Positions 1 through 6,966 of a stretch of 6,966 bases of DNA are shown here, in pieces. Position numbers and translations under genes: made by a program. A model generated the notes under the pieces. That model worked only from the letters and a program-made list of their open reading frames with translations. It ran no database searches and was not told the DNA's origin. Origin of the DNA: Paracoccaceae bacterium (GTDB taxonomy: Bacteria > Pseudomonadota > Alphaproteobacteria > Rhodobacterales > Rhodobacteraceae); NCBI GenBank assembly GCA_002400675.1, contig NVQY01000093.1:2178-9143 (forward strand), in the 5' to 3' direction. Within the stretch, counting starts at the first letter, position 1. Each line of letters begins with the position of its first letter.

Positions 1-144
1 GATGGTGGCGGGGCCAGCCCGGTGACCGGATATTCGGTTGTTACCGCCGATGACATGGACGGTGCCACGGCAATGGCCAAGGGCTGTCCAATACTCAAGA
101 GCGACGGCGGGTCGGTCGTCGTATCCGAAGTCATCGAGATGTAG
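1..144 (+). CDS. YCII-like (DGPF-type) small protein, C-terminal part
   Basis: Only the last 47 codons are in the window. The reading frame is open from base 1 and ends at TAG 142-144. The peptide contains GYSVVTADDMDGATAMAKGCPIL, here described as a GYS.V.A.D start, an alanine-rich helix, a KGCP turn, and a closing GGSVVVSEVIEM strand. This is the usual C-terminal half of the YCII-related ferredoxin-like fold found in many small (about 100-120 residue) proteobacterial proteins. The biochemical role of most members is unknown. YciI relatives have been suggested to be small enzymes or to sit beside sigma factors, but nothing in the visible part supports a specific reaction. The gene converges on the lipoprotein gene to its right. 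Family assignment rests on recognition of the C-terminal pattern only, since the N-terminus with any active-site His/Asp is outside the window. Confidence 0.7.
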   Translation, partial: DGGGASPVTGYSVVTADDMDGATAMAKGCPILKSDGGSVVVSEVIEM

Positions 145-168
145 CGGGGCGGGGTAGTTTTCCCAATC

Positions 169-185
169 TGCTAAACTGTTTAGCA
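169..185. repeat. short inverted repeat between convergent genes, possible transcription end hairpin
   Basis: TGCTAAA (169-175) and TTTAGCA (179-185) are perfect 7-bp inverted arms around a 3-base loop. It lies between the stop of the YCII-like gene (144) and the stop of the convergent lipoprotein gene (192), where a bidirectional terminator would be expected. The stem is AT-rich and has no clean T-tract on either side, so it is not a textbook intrinsic terminator. The role is inferred from position alone. Confidence 0.35.
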
Positions 186-191
186 CAAAGA

Positions 192-575
192 TTATGCGTC
201 CTCAGGGAATTGAGCATTACATTGACTTACCGCCGCTCGAGCTTGCGCTTCATATTGCGGCAATAGCCTTCTATAGTTGGCGAGTTTTACTCTTTCGGCA
301 TTTACATCTATTGCAACAGGGGTCTGCTGGGTTCTATATCCTGTTTGTTGGCATGAATAGTATGTAGCGGCGGCATAACTGTAGCAAGATCCTTGGTATG
401 TATAGGGAACGCTTTGACTGTGCACGGCGTACCCTCGCGCAATATTTGAATTGGTTTCCGAAATAAGAGACTGAACTGTCCTGTAATCCTGCGTTGCGCC
501 TGACAAGCATTCTTCTTTGGGAGTGGTACACCCAGCAACTACGATCAACAACCCCAAGACTTTGAATTTAAACAT
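192..575 (-). CDS. small lipoprotein of unknown function
   Basis: The product is 127 residues. The N-terminus is MFKFK followed by a hydrophobic stretch and the lipobox VAGC, with the lipidated cysteine at residue 16, so it should be a lipoprotein anchored in the cell envelope. After the signal the mature part is rich in Tyr, Gln, Ser and Ala. It holds a TVQSLISETNSNIARGYAV segment (about 33-51), a Tyr/Cys-containing middle (Cys64, Cys75), the motif TPVAIDVNAE (about 85-94) and a predicted helical, charged C-terminus with Cys119. Together with Cys23 there are four non-lipid cysteines, enough for two disulfides. The start ATG at 575 is preceded by GGAG with good spacing. Similar proteins occur in Rhodobacterales, and from memory some carry a misleading 'excinuclease ABC subunit B' label. 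There is no UvrB domain here. The gene is noticeably more AT-rich than its neighbours. Function unknown. Confidence 0.8.
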   Translation of the reverse strand: MFKFKVLGLLIVVAGCTTPKEECLSGATQDYRTVQSLISETNSNIARGYAVHSQSVPYTYQGSCYSYAAATYYSCQQTGYRTQQTPVAIDVNAERVKLANYRRLLPQYEAQARAAVSQCNAQFPEDA

Positions 576-591
576 TTAACTCTCCGTCATC

Positions 592-618
592 CTGCCGATA
601 GTTATACACCGCCGGCAG
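592..618 (-). promoter_or_regulatory. inverted repeat around a possible -10 box upstream of the lipoprotein gene
   Basis: CTGCCG (592-597) and CGGCAG (613-618) are perfect 6-bp inverted arms with 15 bases between them. On the minus strand the spacer contains TATAAC (606-601), a fair -10 element about 25 bases before the ATG at 575. No good -35 is seen at 16-18 bp upstream, as would fit an activator-dependent or weak promoter. The arrangement could be an operator that overlaps the promoter. This is inferred from sequence shape and position only. Confidence 0.3.
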
Positions 619-712
619 AATGGGCCTCATTCTTTCGTTGGAACAGTAACGCACTTAGCACACCCTATCGTTGAGTCAATGCCCAATAAATCGCCAACAG
701 AAAAAAGGTATT

Positions 713-1717
713 TCAGTCACCCGATAGGGACGGCTTGATAACGCCGGTCACGATGCCACGCCGGTTCAGGATGGGCGCATTCATGTATGCCTTGGCCGCC
801 GGATGATCCGCCTCTAACACACCCAACCGCACCAACAGCGCCGTTATCGCGCATTGACTGGCACGGCTTGCCCCGTCGGTGATCTTAAGGGCGATGCCCA
901 GACGTTTCTCGGGGATGATGGCGATGAACACCGCTTCGGCCCCGGTTTTGACAGCCACGCGCCCCTGCATCGCCCGCATCAGCGCGGTGCACGCCCGGCC
1001 TTCGCCCGCCACCAGATCGGGGTGCAGCATCATCGCCTCGCGCAGACGCACTGCCGCAGCACTTTGCCGGTCGTTGCGGTCATGGGCCGAGGCGAACCAC
1101 GCCATTGCCCGCGCCATGCCATGTACTGTGGTGGCCGGGTTGGGGGCGGAACAGCCGTCGATGCCGTAGGTCGGGCTGTCGATGCCGGTCACTTCGTCAA
1201 AGGCAGTCATGCATGCCTGTTGGACCGGGTGATCGATTTCAACGTATTCCGACCCCGCGCCCATATGTTTGGCCACGGTCAGGAACCCGGAATGCTTGCC
1301 GGAACAGTTGTTGTGATACTGGCACGGGGTTTCATGCGCGCGAATCAGCGCCTCGTGCGCCGGTTTGTCGTCGGGGTCTTGCGTGCCACAACGAAAATCG
1401 CTGTCGCTGAGGTCCAACCGGTCAAGCCATGCCCGCACGCGATCGGTGTGAATATCCGCGCCGTTGTGTGACGCGCAGGCAAGGGCCAGTTGTTCGCTGG
1501 TCAGCCCGAACTTGTCCGCCGCCCCCGACGTGATCAGCGGCAAGGCTTGGATCATCTTGGACGAACTGCGCGGATAGATAAGCGCATCCGGGTCGCCCCA
1601 GCTTTGCACGATTTGCCCAGTGTCGTCGCAAATCACCGCATGGCCCAAATGCAGGCTTTCGAGCAGCGATCCACGCCAGATTTCAGTCATCGCGATAGGT
1701 TGCGGGGTTAGTTGCAT
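713..1717 (-). CDS. L-asparaginase II (Rhizobium etli ReAV type)
   Basis: The 334-residue product hydrolyses L-asparagine to aspartate and ammonia, presumably in the cytoplasm as no signal peptide is seen. It belongs to the Asparaginase_II family, unrelated in fold to E. coli AnsA/AnsB and similar to serine beta-lactamase-like enzymes. From knowledge of R. etli ReAV, key residues line up well. These are Ser51 with Lys54 in the SSSK motif (SxxK), Ser83 in ASHNG, the zinc-site residues Cys138 and Lys141 in NNCSGKHSGF, Cys189 in GIDGCSAP, and Lys257 in VKTGAE. All are present, so the enzyme should be active. The start at ATG 1717 is preferred because GAGGTGG (1730-1724) lies 6 bases upstream. 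A longer open frame to 1774 adds 19 residues without family support, and the internal Met at 1690 lacks a ribosome site. It is divergent from the IalB gene across 174 bp, and no convincing promoter was found there. No intrinsic terminator follows. Confidence 0.93.
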   Translation of the reverse strand: MQLTPQPIAMTEIWRGSLLESLHLGHAVICDDTGQIVQSWGDPDALIYPRSSSKMIQALPLITSGAADKFGLTSEQLALACASHNGADIHTDRVRAWLDRLDLSDSDFRCGTQDPDDKPAHEALIRAHETPCQYHNNCSGKHSGFLTVAKHMGAGSEYVEIDHPVQQACMTAFDEVTGIDSPTYGIDGCSAPNPATTVHGMARAMAWFASAHDRNDRQSAAAVRLREAMMLHPDLVAGEGRACTALMRAMQGRVAVKTGAEAVFIAIIPEKRLGIALKITDGASRASQCAITALLVRLGVLEADHPAAKAYMNAPILNRRGIVTGVIKPSLSGD

Positions 1718-1891
1718 AGTATTCCACCTCAAATGTTGGCGAAATCCTGCCAATGGCTCTTTCACCTGTGGCACAAGTTACGTTAGTGTATATGTGTCGG
1801 CAAGCGACAGGGTGCCTGAAACAAGAAGGTTCGACCAATAACCGCGAGGCCCCTTGGATATTGAGGTTAGGACAGTCTGGAGGCTGGACAA

Positions 1892-2425
1892 ATGGGATCA
1901 AAACTCGCGCAGGTAATTGCGGGCTTGTGTCTGGCCGGATTGGCCACAACCGCAGGCGCACAGCAAAGTCAAAGTTCAAACCGGGTGGCCGCCGAAACCG
2001 ACTGGAGCGTTTTTGTCGAAAGCGACCCCAAAGAATGTTGGAGCGTGTCGGCCCCCAAGAAAACCGTCAACACCCGCGATGGCCGCGTTGTTTCGGTCCG
2101 GCGTAGCGACATTCTGCTGATGGTGTTCTATCGCCCCGGGACCAAGATCAAAGGTCAGATAACCTTTACCGGCGGCTATCCTTTCGCCAAAGGGTCGACC
2201 GTGAATCTTGATGTATCGGGCACCCAGTTCGAATTGTTCACCGAAGGTGAATGGGCCTGGTCAGCAACCGGCGCGGATGACGCCAAGATCATCACCGCGA
2301 TGAAGCGCGGCGCAGAGGCCACATTGACCGCACGTTCAGGTCGCGGCACCCAGACCAAGGATACGTTTTCCCTTAGCGGCTTTACCGCCGCCATCGAGGA
2401 TGCGGAAAAACGCTGTTCCAACTAA
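1892..2425 (+). CDS. invasion associated locus B (IalB) family periplasmic protein
   Basis: The 177-residue product has an N-terminal signal peptide: Lys4, a hydrophobic core at about 6-20, and an AGA site predicting cleavage after Ala23. The mature protein is therefore about 154 residues in the periplasm or secreted. The body shows the IalB pattern: TDWSVFVESDPKECWSVSAP at about 36-55, an arginine-rich turn VVSVRRSD, then LLMVFYRPG and a run of beta-strand-like segments. It ends in a conserved FSLSGFTAAIEDAEKRC tail. Cys49 and Cys175 are the only cysteines of the mature form and probably form a disulfide. IalB was named from Bartonella, where it is linked to erythrocyte invasion. In free-living alphaproteobacteria its function is not known, so the name should not be read as virulence. 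ATG 1892 is preceded by GGAGG (1879-1883) at 8 bases. rlmN follows 88 bp downstream on the same strand. Confidence 0.88.
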   Translation: MGSKLAQVIAGLCLAGLATTAGAQQSQSSNRVAAETDWSVFVESDPKECWSVSAPKKTVNTRDGRVVSVRRSDILLMVFYRPGTKIKGQITFTGGYPFAKGSTVNLDVSGTQFELFTEGEWAWSATGADDAKIITAMKRGAEATLTARSGRGTQTKDTFSLSGFTAAIEDAEKRCSN

Positions 2426-2450
2426 GACCGCTGACGTTCAGATGTTTGTT

Positions 2451-2479
2451 TTGATTTGTGCGCGAAACCCTATATAGGG
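2451..2479 (+). promoter_or_regulatory. candidate rlmN promoter with palindromic core
   Basis: In the 88-bp gap between the IalB gene and rlmN, TTGATT (2451-2456) is followed after 16 bp by TATAGG (2473-2478). This overlaps a perfect 12-bp palindrome CCCTATATAGGG (2468-2479). The start codon is 35 bases further on. This would give rlmN its own transcript as well as possible read-through from the IalB gene. The -10 match is only partial, and the palindrome may instead be a protein-binding site. Sequence-only inference. Confidence 0.35.
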
Positions 2480-2513
2480 GTCTCTCGCATTCAAAACTGG
2501 TGAGTCCCTGCCA

Positions 2514-3707
2514 ATGCCCGCATCCCCTTCTGTTTCTGCGCCGATCACGCAGGACGTGAAAACCATCCCGCGCAAACTGCCCAATGGGCCGGTCAACCTT
2601 GTGGGGCTGACCCGCGATGCCATGCGCGCGGTGCTGATCGAACACGGGACGCCGGAAAAGCAGGCGAAAATGCGGGTCGGGCAAATCTGGCAGTGGATCT
2701 ATCAGTGGGGCGTGCGCGATTTCGCCGTGATGACCAATCTGGCCAAGGCGTACCGCGCCGATCTGGCCGAAAAATTCGTGATCGAAATCCCCGAAGTCGT
2801 CACCCGGCAGGTGTCATCCGATGGCACCCGAAAATACCTTGTGCGCATCGCCGGTGGCCATGAGGTCGAAGTGGTCTACATACCCGACGGCGCGCGCGGA
2901 ACTTTATGTATCTCGTCGCAGGTCGGCTGCACGCTGACCTGTTCGTTCTGCCATACGGGCACGCAGAAACTGGTGCGCAACCTGACCACGGCCGAAATCA
3001 TCGGTCAGGTGATGGTGGCCCGCGACGATCTGGGCGAATGGCCCGAGGTGGGCGCGCCCAAGGACGAAACGCGGCTGTTGTCGAACATCGTGCTGATGGG
3101 CATGGGCGAGCCGCTGTATAACTTTGAAAACGTGCGTGACGCGATGAAGATCGCCATGGACCCCGAAGGCATCCAGCTTTCGCGCCGCCGTATCACCCTT
3201 TCGACTTCGGGCGTGGTGCCGGAAATCGCCCGCACAGCGCAGGAAATCGGTTGTCTGTTGGCAATTTCATTCCACGCCACCACGGACGAAGTGCGCGACA
3301 AGCTGGTGCCGATCAACAAACGCTGGAACATTGAGGCGCTGCTTGAGGTGCTTCGGGCCTATCCAAAGGTTTCCAATTCCGAACGGATCACCTTTGAATA
3401 TGTCATGCTGAAAGGCATCAACGACAGCGACGAAGATGCCCGGCGTCTGGTGCAACTGATCAAGGGCATTCCAGCCAAGATCAACCTGATCCCGTTCAAC
3501 GAATGGCCCGGCGCGCCGTATGAACGCTCGTCCGGCAACCGTATCCATGCATTCGCCGACATCATCTATAAGGCGGGCTATGCCAGCCCGATCCGCACGC
3601 CGCGCGGCGAAGACATCATGGCCGCCTGCGGTCAGTTGAAATCGGCCACTGAACGCGCGCGTAAATCAAGACGTCAGATCGAGGCAGAGGCCGGGTTGGG
3701 CAAATAA
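2514..3707 (+). CDS. rlmN: dual-specificity 23S rRNA/tRNA adenine-C2 methyltransferase RlmN
   Basis: The 397-residue radical-SAM enzyme methylates C2 of A2503 (E. coli numbering) in 23S rRNA and A37 in some tRNAs, using two SAM molecules and a methylated cysteine intermediate. The [4Fe-4S] cluster motif CxxxCxxC is at Cys139, Cys143 and Cys146 (CTLTCSFC). The SAM-binding motif GMGEP is at 196-200. The two mechanistic cysteines are both present: Cys132, seven residues before the cluster motif as in E. coli (C118), and Cys372 in MAACGQL, matching the methyl-carrying C355. The C-terminal [15 protein letters not shown] signature is intact. Length and N-terminal extension are normal for alphaproteobacteria. 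The ribosome site before ATG 2514 is weak (GGTGAG at 2499-2504). The sequence GAGTC (2502-2506), a CcrM target, lies just before the start. The gene converges on the cyclase gene with a 22-bp gap and no visible terminator hairpin. Confidence 0.97.
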   Translation: MPASPSVSAPITQDVKTIPRKLPNGPVNLVGLTRDAMRAVLIEHGTPEKQAKMRVGQIWQWIYQWGVRDFAVMTNLAKAYRADLAEKFVIEIPEVVTRQVSSDGTRKYLVRIAGGHEVEVVYIPDGARGTLCISSQVGCTLTCSFCHTGTQKLVRNLTTAEIIGQVMVARDDLGEWPEVGAPKDETRLLSNIVLMGMGEPLYNFENVRDAMKIAMDPEGIQLSRRRITLSTSGVVPEIARTAQEIGCLLAISFHATTDEVRDKLVPINKRWNIEALLEVLRAYPKVSNSERITFEYVMLKGINDSDEDARRLVQLIKGIPAKINLIPFNEWPGAPYERSSGNRIHAFADIIYKAGYASPIRTPRGEDIMAACGQLKSATERARKSRRQIEAEAGLGK

Positions 3708-3729
3708 TGGGCGGGGCCGTCGGGATCGG

Positions 3730-5115
3730 TTACTCCAGCTTCCAGACCGTCAGCTTTTTCTCGACCCCGCGAATTTCCTGATCTGGGCAGCGGATGAACC
3801 CTTGCAGGATCGGACTGTTTTCGCCGGCCTCCAGCAACACCTGATTGCGCAATTCATCGCTGATGATCACCCGGGCGTTCAGTGTTCGGGTTTGCGCCTC
3901 AAGCCGGCTTGAGACGTTCACCGTGTTACCGATCACCGCAAATTCCAGTCGGTTGGCACCAATATCCCCCAGAACCACCGACCCGTAGTGCAGGCCGATC
4001 CCGGCGCAGATTGCCGGCTCTCCAGCGTTTTCGCGTTCGACATTCCACTTTTCAATCTCAACAACCATCGCCCGCGCACATTCCAGCGCACGGGAGGAAT
4101 CGTGTTTACCGGCAAACGGCGTGCCAAAGGTCGCCATCAACCCGTCGCCAAGGTACTTGTCGAGGGTGCCGTCAAACCGGAACACCTGCGATTCCATCCG
4201 GCCATGAAATCCGCGCAAAACCTCGATCACTTCGCGCGGCTCACGGGTGGCGGCGAACTTGGTAAACTCGACAATGTCGATGAACAACACGGCGACATCG
4301 CTGGTTCTGATCTGTTTCAGGGGGTCGTCATTATGCGACAGCTCTTCGACCACATTGGGCGAGAAATAGCGCGACAGATTGGCCCGTTCCCGTTCCAGCC
4401 CGGCGTTGCTGATCAACAGCTTGTTGAACCGGCGCACGGAAATACCAAGCGTCACGGCGACGATCACGAACACCACGATTTCCTGCACCCGCAGTTTAAA
4501 GTTGATACTGTGCGGAGCCATGAAATTGGCCAGCCGGGGATCGCCGCCTGCCCCCTGTTGCGCCACATCGGCCAGTTCCGGCCCAGAGGCCGAGAACCAC
4601 CAGATCAGGATCACGCCCGCGCTCCACATGGCGGCGGTCCATGTGCCGATGGCAATCACCGTGCGCCAGGAATAGGCCAACGTTCCGGCGGACAGGATTA
4701 CGAAGAAATAGATGAAATTGCCGAACCGATACTGCATCGCCAACGGCATATCACTGTCGCTAAGCGGGTTGGGCATGAGCATGCCGACGGTCATAATGGC
4801 AAGATCGACAAAGATCAGCGCCAGTTCGGCGCGCGATTGCCCGACCCGACCAACCCGCCGCATGGCCCAGCCGTTCAGCGCCAAAAAGCCCAGCACGCCG
4901 AGATAGAAAATCACTTCCACACTCGGGTTGATGTACACCACCAGCACCGCAATCAGCGATAGCGCGATCCAGCGGGCCCGCACGGCAAGGTCCAACCCCT
5001 CAGCCTTGTGCCGTTCCAGCGCGGCCTCGGTGTATTTGTTTGCGATTTTCTCGGCCTCTTCGGACCGGTCCACTAAAACCTGTTGGGATTGTGGTTGGTC
5101 GGATGTTTGCGGCAT
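3730..5115 (-). CDS. membrane-anchored class III adenylate/guanylate cyclase
   Basis: The 461-residue product has a hydrophilic N-terminus (1-45) and about six predicted membrane segments near 48-62, 66-83, 98-114, 132-150, 152-173 and 210-228. A linker with the LSRYFSPNVVEEL motif (248-259) leads to a C-terminal class III catalytic domain (about 270-450). It should make a cyclic nucleotide from ATP or GTP in the cytoplasm. Metal-binding Asp280 (LFIDIVEF) and Asp324 (YLGDG), purine-contacting Lys320, and transition-state Asn400 and Arg404 (NTVNVSSR) are all present. The second substrate-selecting position, usually Asp or Thr/Ser, is Ala393 (FAVIGNTVN), so ATP over GTP is likely but not certain. 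ATG 5115 is chosen because an AGGA element lies 9 bases upstream. An in-frame GTG at 5169 would add 18 residues, but it starts only 17 bases after a terminator T-tract. No sensor domain outside the membrane part is recognisable. The gene is read away from ccrM, and the gap contains the terminator. Confidence 0.9.
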   Translation of the reverse strand: MPQTSDQPQSQQVLVDRSEEAEKIANKYTEAALERHKAEGLDLAVRARWIALSLIAVLVVYINPSVEVIFYLGVLGFLALNGWAMRRVGRVGQSRAELALIFVDLAIMTVGMLMPNPLSDSDMPLAMQYRFGNFIYFFVILSAGTLAYSWRTVIAIGTWTAAMWSAGVILIWWFSASGPELADVAQQGAGGDPRLANFMAPHSINFKLRVQEIVVFVIVAVTLGISVRRFNKLLISNAGLERERANLSRYFSPNVVEELSHNDDPLKQIRTSDVAVLFIDIVEFTKFAATREPREVIEVLRGFHGRMESQVFRFDGTLDKYLGDGLMATFGTPFAGKHDSSRALECARAMVVEIEKWNVERENAGEPAICAGIGLHYGSVVLGDIGANRLEFAVIGNTVNVSSRLEAQTRTLNARVIISDELRNQVLLEAGENSPILQGFIRCPDQEIRGVEKKLTVWKLE

Positions 5116-5121
5116 TTCCTG

Positions 5122-5134
5122 GTATCCTGGATAC
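5122..5134. repeat. perfect palindrome at the translation start of the cyclase gene
   Basis: GTATCC and GGATAC are perfect inverted arms around one central base, 6 bases before the ATG at 5115. On the minus strand the right arm contains the AGGA that would serve as ribosome site. The element could be an operator for a dimeric regulator, or a small hairpin that hides the ribosome site. If translation began at the GTG at 5169 it would lie inside the coding region. Function inferred from position. Confidence 0.3.
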
Positions 5135-5185
5135 GTTACCCCCGAAGATAGGCCCGATAGCGCATCCACGCACCCTCTGCATCAT

Positions 5186-5214
5186 AAAAAAGGCCCCGCC
5201 AATAAAGGCGGGGC
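5186..5214 (-). terminator. intrinsic terminator after ccrM
   Basis: Read on the minus strand, GCCCCGCC (5214-5207), loop TTTATT and GGCGGGGC (5200-5193) form a perfect 8-bp GC-rich stem. A C and six T residues (5191-5186) follow directly. This is a textbook Rho-independent terminator 60 bases after the ccrM stop. It ends the rnhB-ccrM transcript and separates it from the cyclase gene. Confidence 0.9.
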
Positions 5215-5274
5215 AAGGTGCAGTGCCATGCGACAGACCGCAGGCACCGGCGGTATTCGAATTTTGTGAAGAGT

Positions 5275-6378
<1,104 letters not shown>

Positions 6379-6424
6379 TTACTGCCTCTGTCCCGGCGCA
6401 TTTTTACGCTCGTTGGTTGAGGAC

Positions 6425-6468
6425 AGGATGAGTCAAAGCTGATTCGCCGTCAAATTCTTTATTGAATC
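6425..6468 (-). promoter_or_regulatory. ccrM upstream region with three clustered GANTC sites and candidate promoter
   Basis: GAGTC (6430-6434), GATTC (6441-6445) and GAATC (6464-6468) lie within 39 bp in front of ccrM. The last overlaps the rnhB stop codon. The middle one is TGATTCG, matching YGAKTCG, the methylated form associated with GcrA in Caulobacter (from memory). On the minus strand a TTGACG (6453-6448) followed after 17 bp by CATCCT (6430-6425) is a possible promoter. Its -10 match is poor. It would place the middle site inside the -35/-10 spacer and the GAGTC site at the -10 edge. TTTGAC is repeated in the same orientation at 6454-6449 and 6437-6432. The sites are seen directly. 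Control by methylation is inferred. Confidence 0.55.
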
Positions 6469-6966
6469 AGGAGGTTAGATTTTTATCTTGATACAAGATA
6501 TTGTGGACAGGTTTGAACGAACGTCTATGATGTGGGGTCACACCAAGATTCAGCAGCGCCTCTCTGTGACATTTTGATGGATAACCCATGTTGGTTTCCC
6601 ACCCATAACCGGGATGCTGTTGCGCCAAATCCACCATCAGCGTGTCGCGACACATTTTGGCCACAATTGAGGCTGCCGAAATCGACACGGATCGCGCGTC
6701 GCCCTTAACCACCGCCAGCGCCGGAATGCTCAGCCCGCGGGGCAGCAGATTGCCGTCAATCAGCAGATAATCGGGGGGTGGGTCGAGGGCAGCCACCGCG
6801 CGTTCCATTGCCAGATGGCTGGCGCGCAGGATGTTGATCTCGTCGATCTCGGCCACAGTGGCGTGCGCAATGGAAACTTCGGCCCCTGCGTGCAGAGCTT
6901 TGGAGAGGGTGGCACGGGCGCGCGCGGTCAGTTTCTTGGAATCGTTCAGCCCGGCGGGGATGGCGG
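6467..6966 (-). CDS. rnhB: ribonuclease HII, partial (5' end outside window)
   Basis: The last 165 codons are visible, in a frame open to the right edge. The enzyme cleaves RNA in RNA/DNA hybrids and at single ribonucleotides built into DNA. Recognisable parts are GLNDSKKLT near the start of the fragment, EIDEINILRASHLAM, the catalytic Asp70 of the fragment in LLIDGN, and VKGDARSVSISAASIVAKMCRD with catalytic Asp107. These two match E. coli D108 and D126. The substrate-binding tail HHRRSFKPV is also present. The first catalytic pair in the DEVGRG segment, about 40-50 residues upstream, is outside the window. An internal GTG at 6856 could give a 129-residue frame, but the homology runs through it, so it is not the start. 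The gene is upstream of ccrM, with no terminator between them, so some ccrM message probably comes from here. Confidence 0.95.
   Translation of the reverse strand, partial: AIPAGLNDSKKLTARARATLSKALHAGAEVSIAHATVAEIDEINILRASHLAMERAVAALDPPPDYLLIDGNLLPRGLSIPALAVVKGDARSVSISAASIVAKMCRDTLMVDLAQQHPGYGWETNMGYPSKCHREALLNLGVTPHHRRSFKPVHNILYQDKNLTS

Noticed and set aside
690..715. Intrinsic terminator after the asparaginase gene, suggested by six T residues on the minus strand
   Set aside because: Only a 3-bp stem (GGT/ACC) precedes the T run, too weak for a terminator hairpin.
854..1471. 205-codon open frame on the + strand opposite the asparaginase gene
   Set aside because: Antisense shadow. The asparaginase frame carries all family motifs over the same bases.
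1718..1891. Promoters in the divergent gap between the asparaginase and IalB genes
   Set aside because: Candidates such as TTGCCG-N17-TAACTT on the minus strand and TATATG on the plus strand each match consensus in only half of the positions, so I do not call them.
3708..3729. Bidirectional terminator between rlmN and the cyclase gene
   Set aside because: The 22-bp gap is GC-rich but shows no inverted repeat or T-tract.
3988..4962. 324-codon open frame on the + strand opposite the cyclase gene
   Set aside because: It is antisense to a gene with full catalytic motifs. Its translation is rich in His, Arg, Gln and Pro with no domain pattern, as expected for the complement of GC-rich coding DNA.
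6467..6856. A separate 129-residue gene starting at GTG 6856
   Set aside because: RNase HII homology continues upstream without a break to the window edge, including GLNDSKKLT, so this is an internal codon of rnhB.

Overview
The window looks like chromosomal DNA of an alphaproteobacterium, most likely Rhodobacteraceae (Roseobacter/Rhodobacter group). The reasons are the gene set (CcrM-type GANTC methyltransferase next to RNase HII, IalB-family secreted protein next to RlmN, Rhizobium-type L-asparaginase II), a GC-rich composition, and a small tyrosine/glutamine-rich lipoprotein of a kind I associate with that group. The species call is an inference from gene content. I see no mobile element, CRISPR array, rRNA or tRNA.

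Layout from left to right: the end of a YCII-like small protein gene (+, cut by the window edge); a convergent small lipoprotein gene (-) that is visibly more AT-rich than its neighbours; an L-asparaginase II gene of the Rhizobium etli ReAV type (-); then, divergently, an IalB-family periplasmic protein gene (+) and the 23S rRNA/tRNA m2A methyltransferase gene rlmN (+). rlmN converges on a minus-strand group read from the right edge: rnhB (5' end outside the window), ccrM, a clear intrinsic terminator, and a membrane-anchored class III nucleotide cyclase gene.

Most of the genes are housekeeping. rnhB acts in ribonucleotide removal and Okazaki-fragment processing, and ccrM marks replicated DNA in the cell cycle. 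rlmN tunes the ribosome, and asparaginase handles nitrogen. The cyclase is separated from ccrM by the terminator and is probably its own transcription unit, making cAMP or cGMP in response to a membrane signal.

I do not see a convincing undescribed multi-gene system. The most interesting signal is regulatory. Three GANTC sites lie within 39 bp just upstream of ccrM, against 10 in the rest of the window by hand scan. One matches the YGAKTCG form linked to GcrA, and they overlap a plausible promoter. This suggests that ccrM expression responds to the methylation state that its own product sets. Secondary points are a tiny upstream reading frame whose stop overlaps the ccrM start, a perfect palindrome directly before the likely cyclase start, a palindromic promoter-like element before rlmN, and an unusual alanine at a substrate-selecting position of the cyclase.
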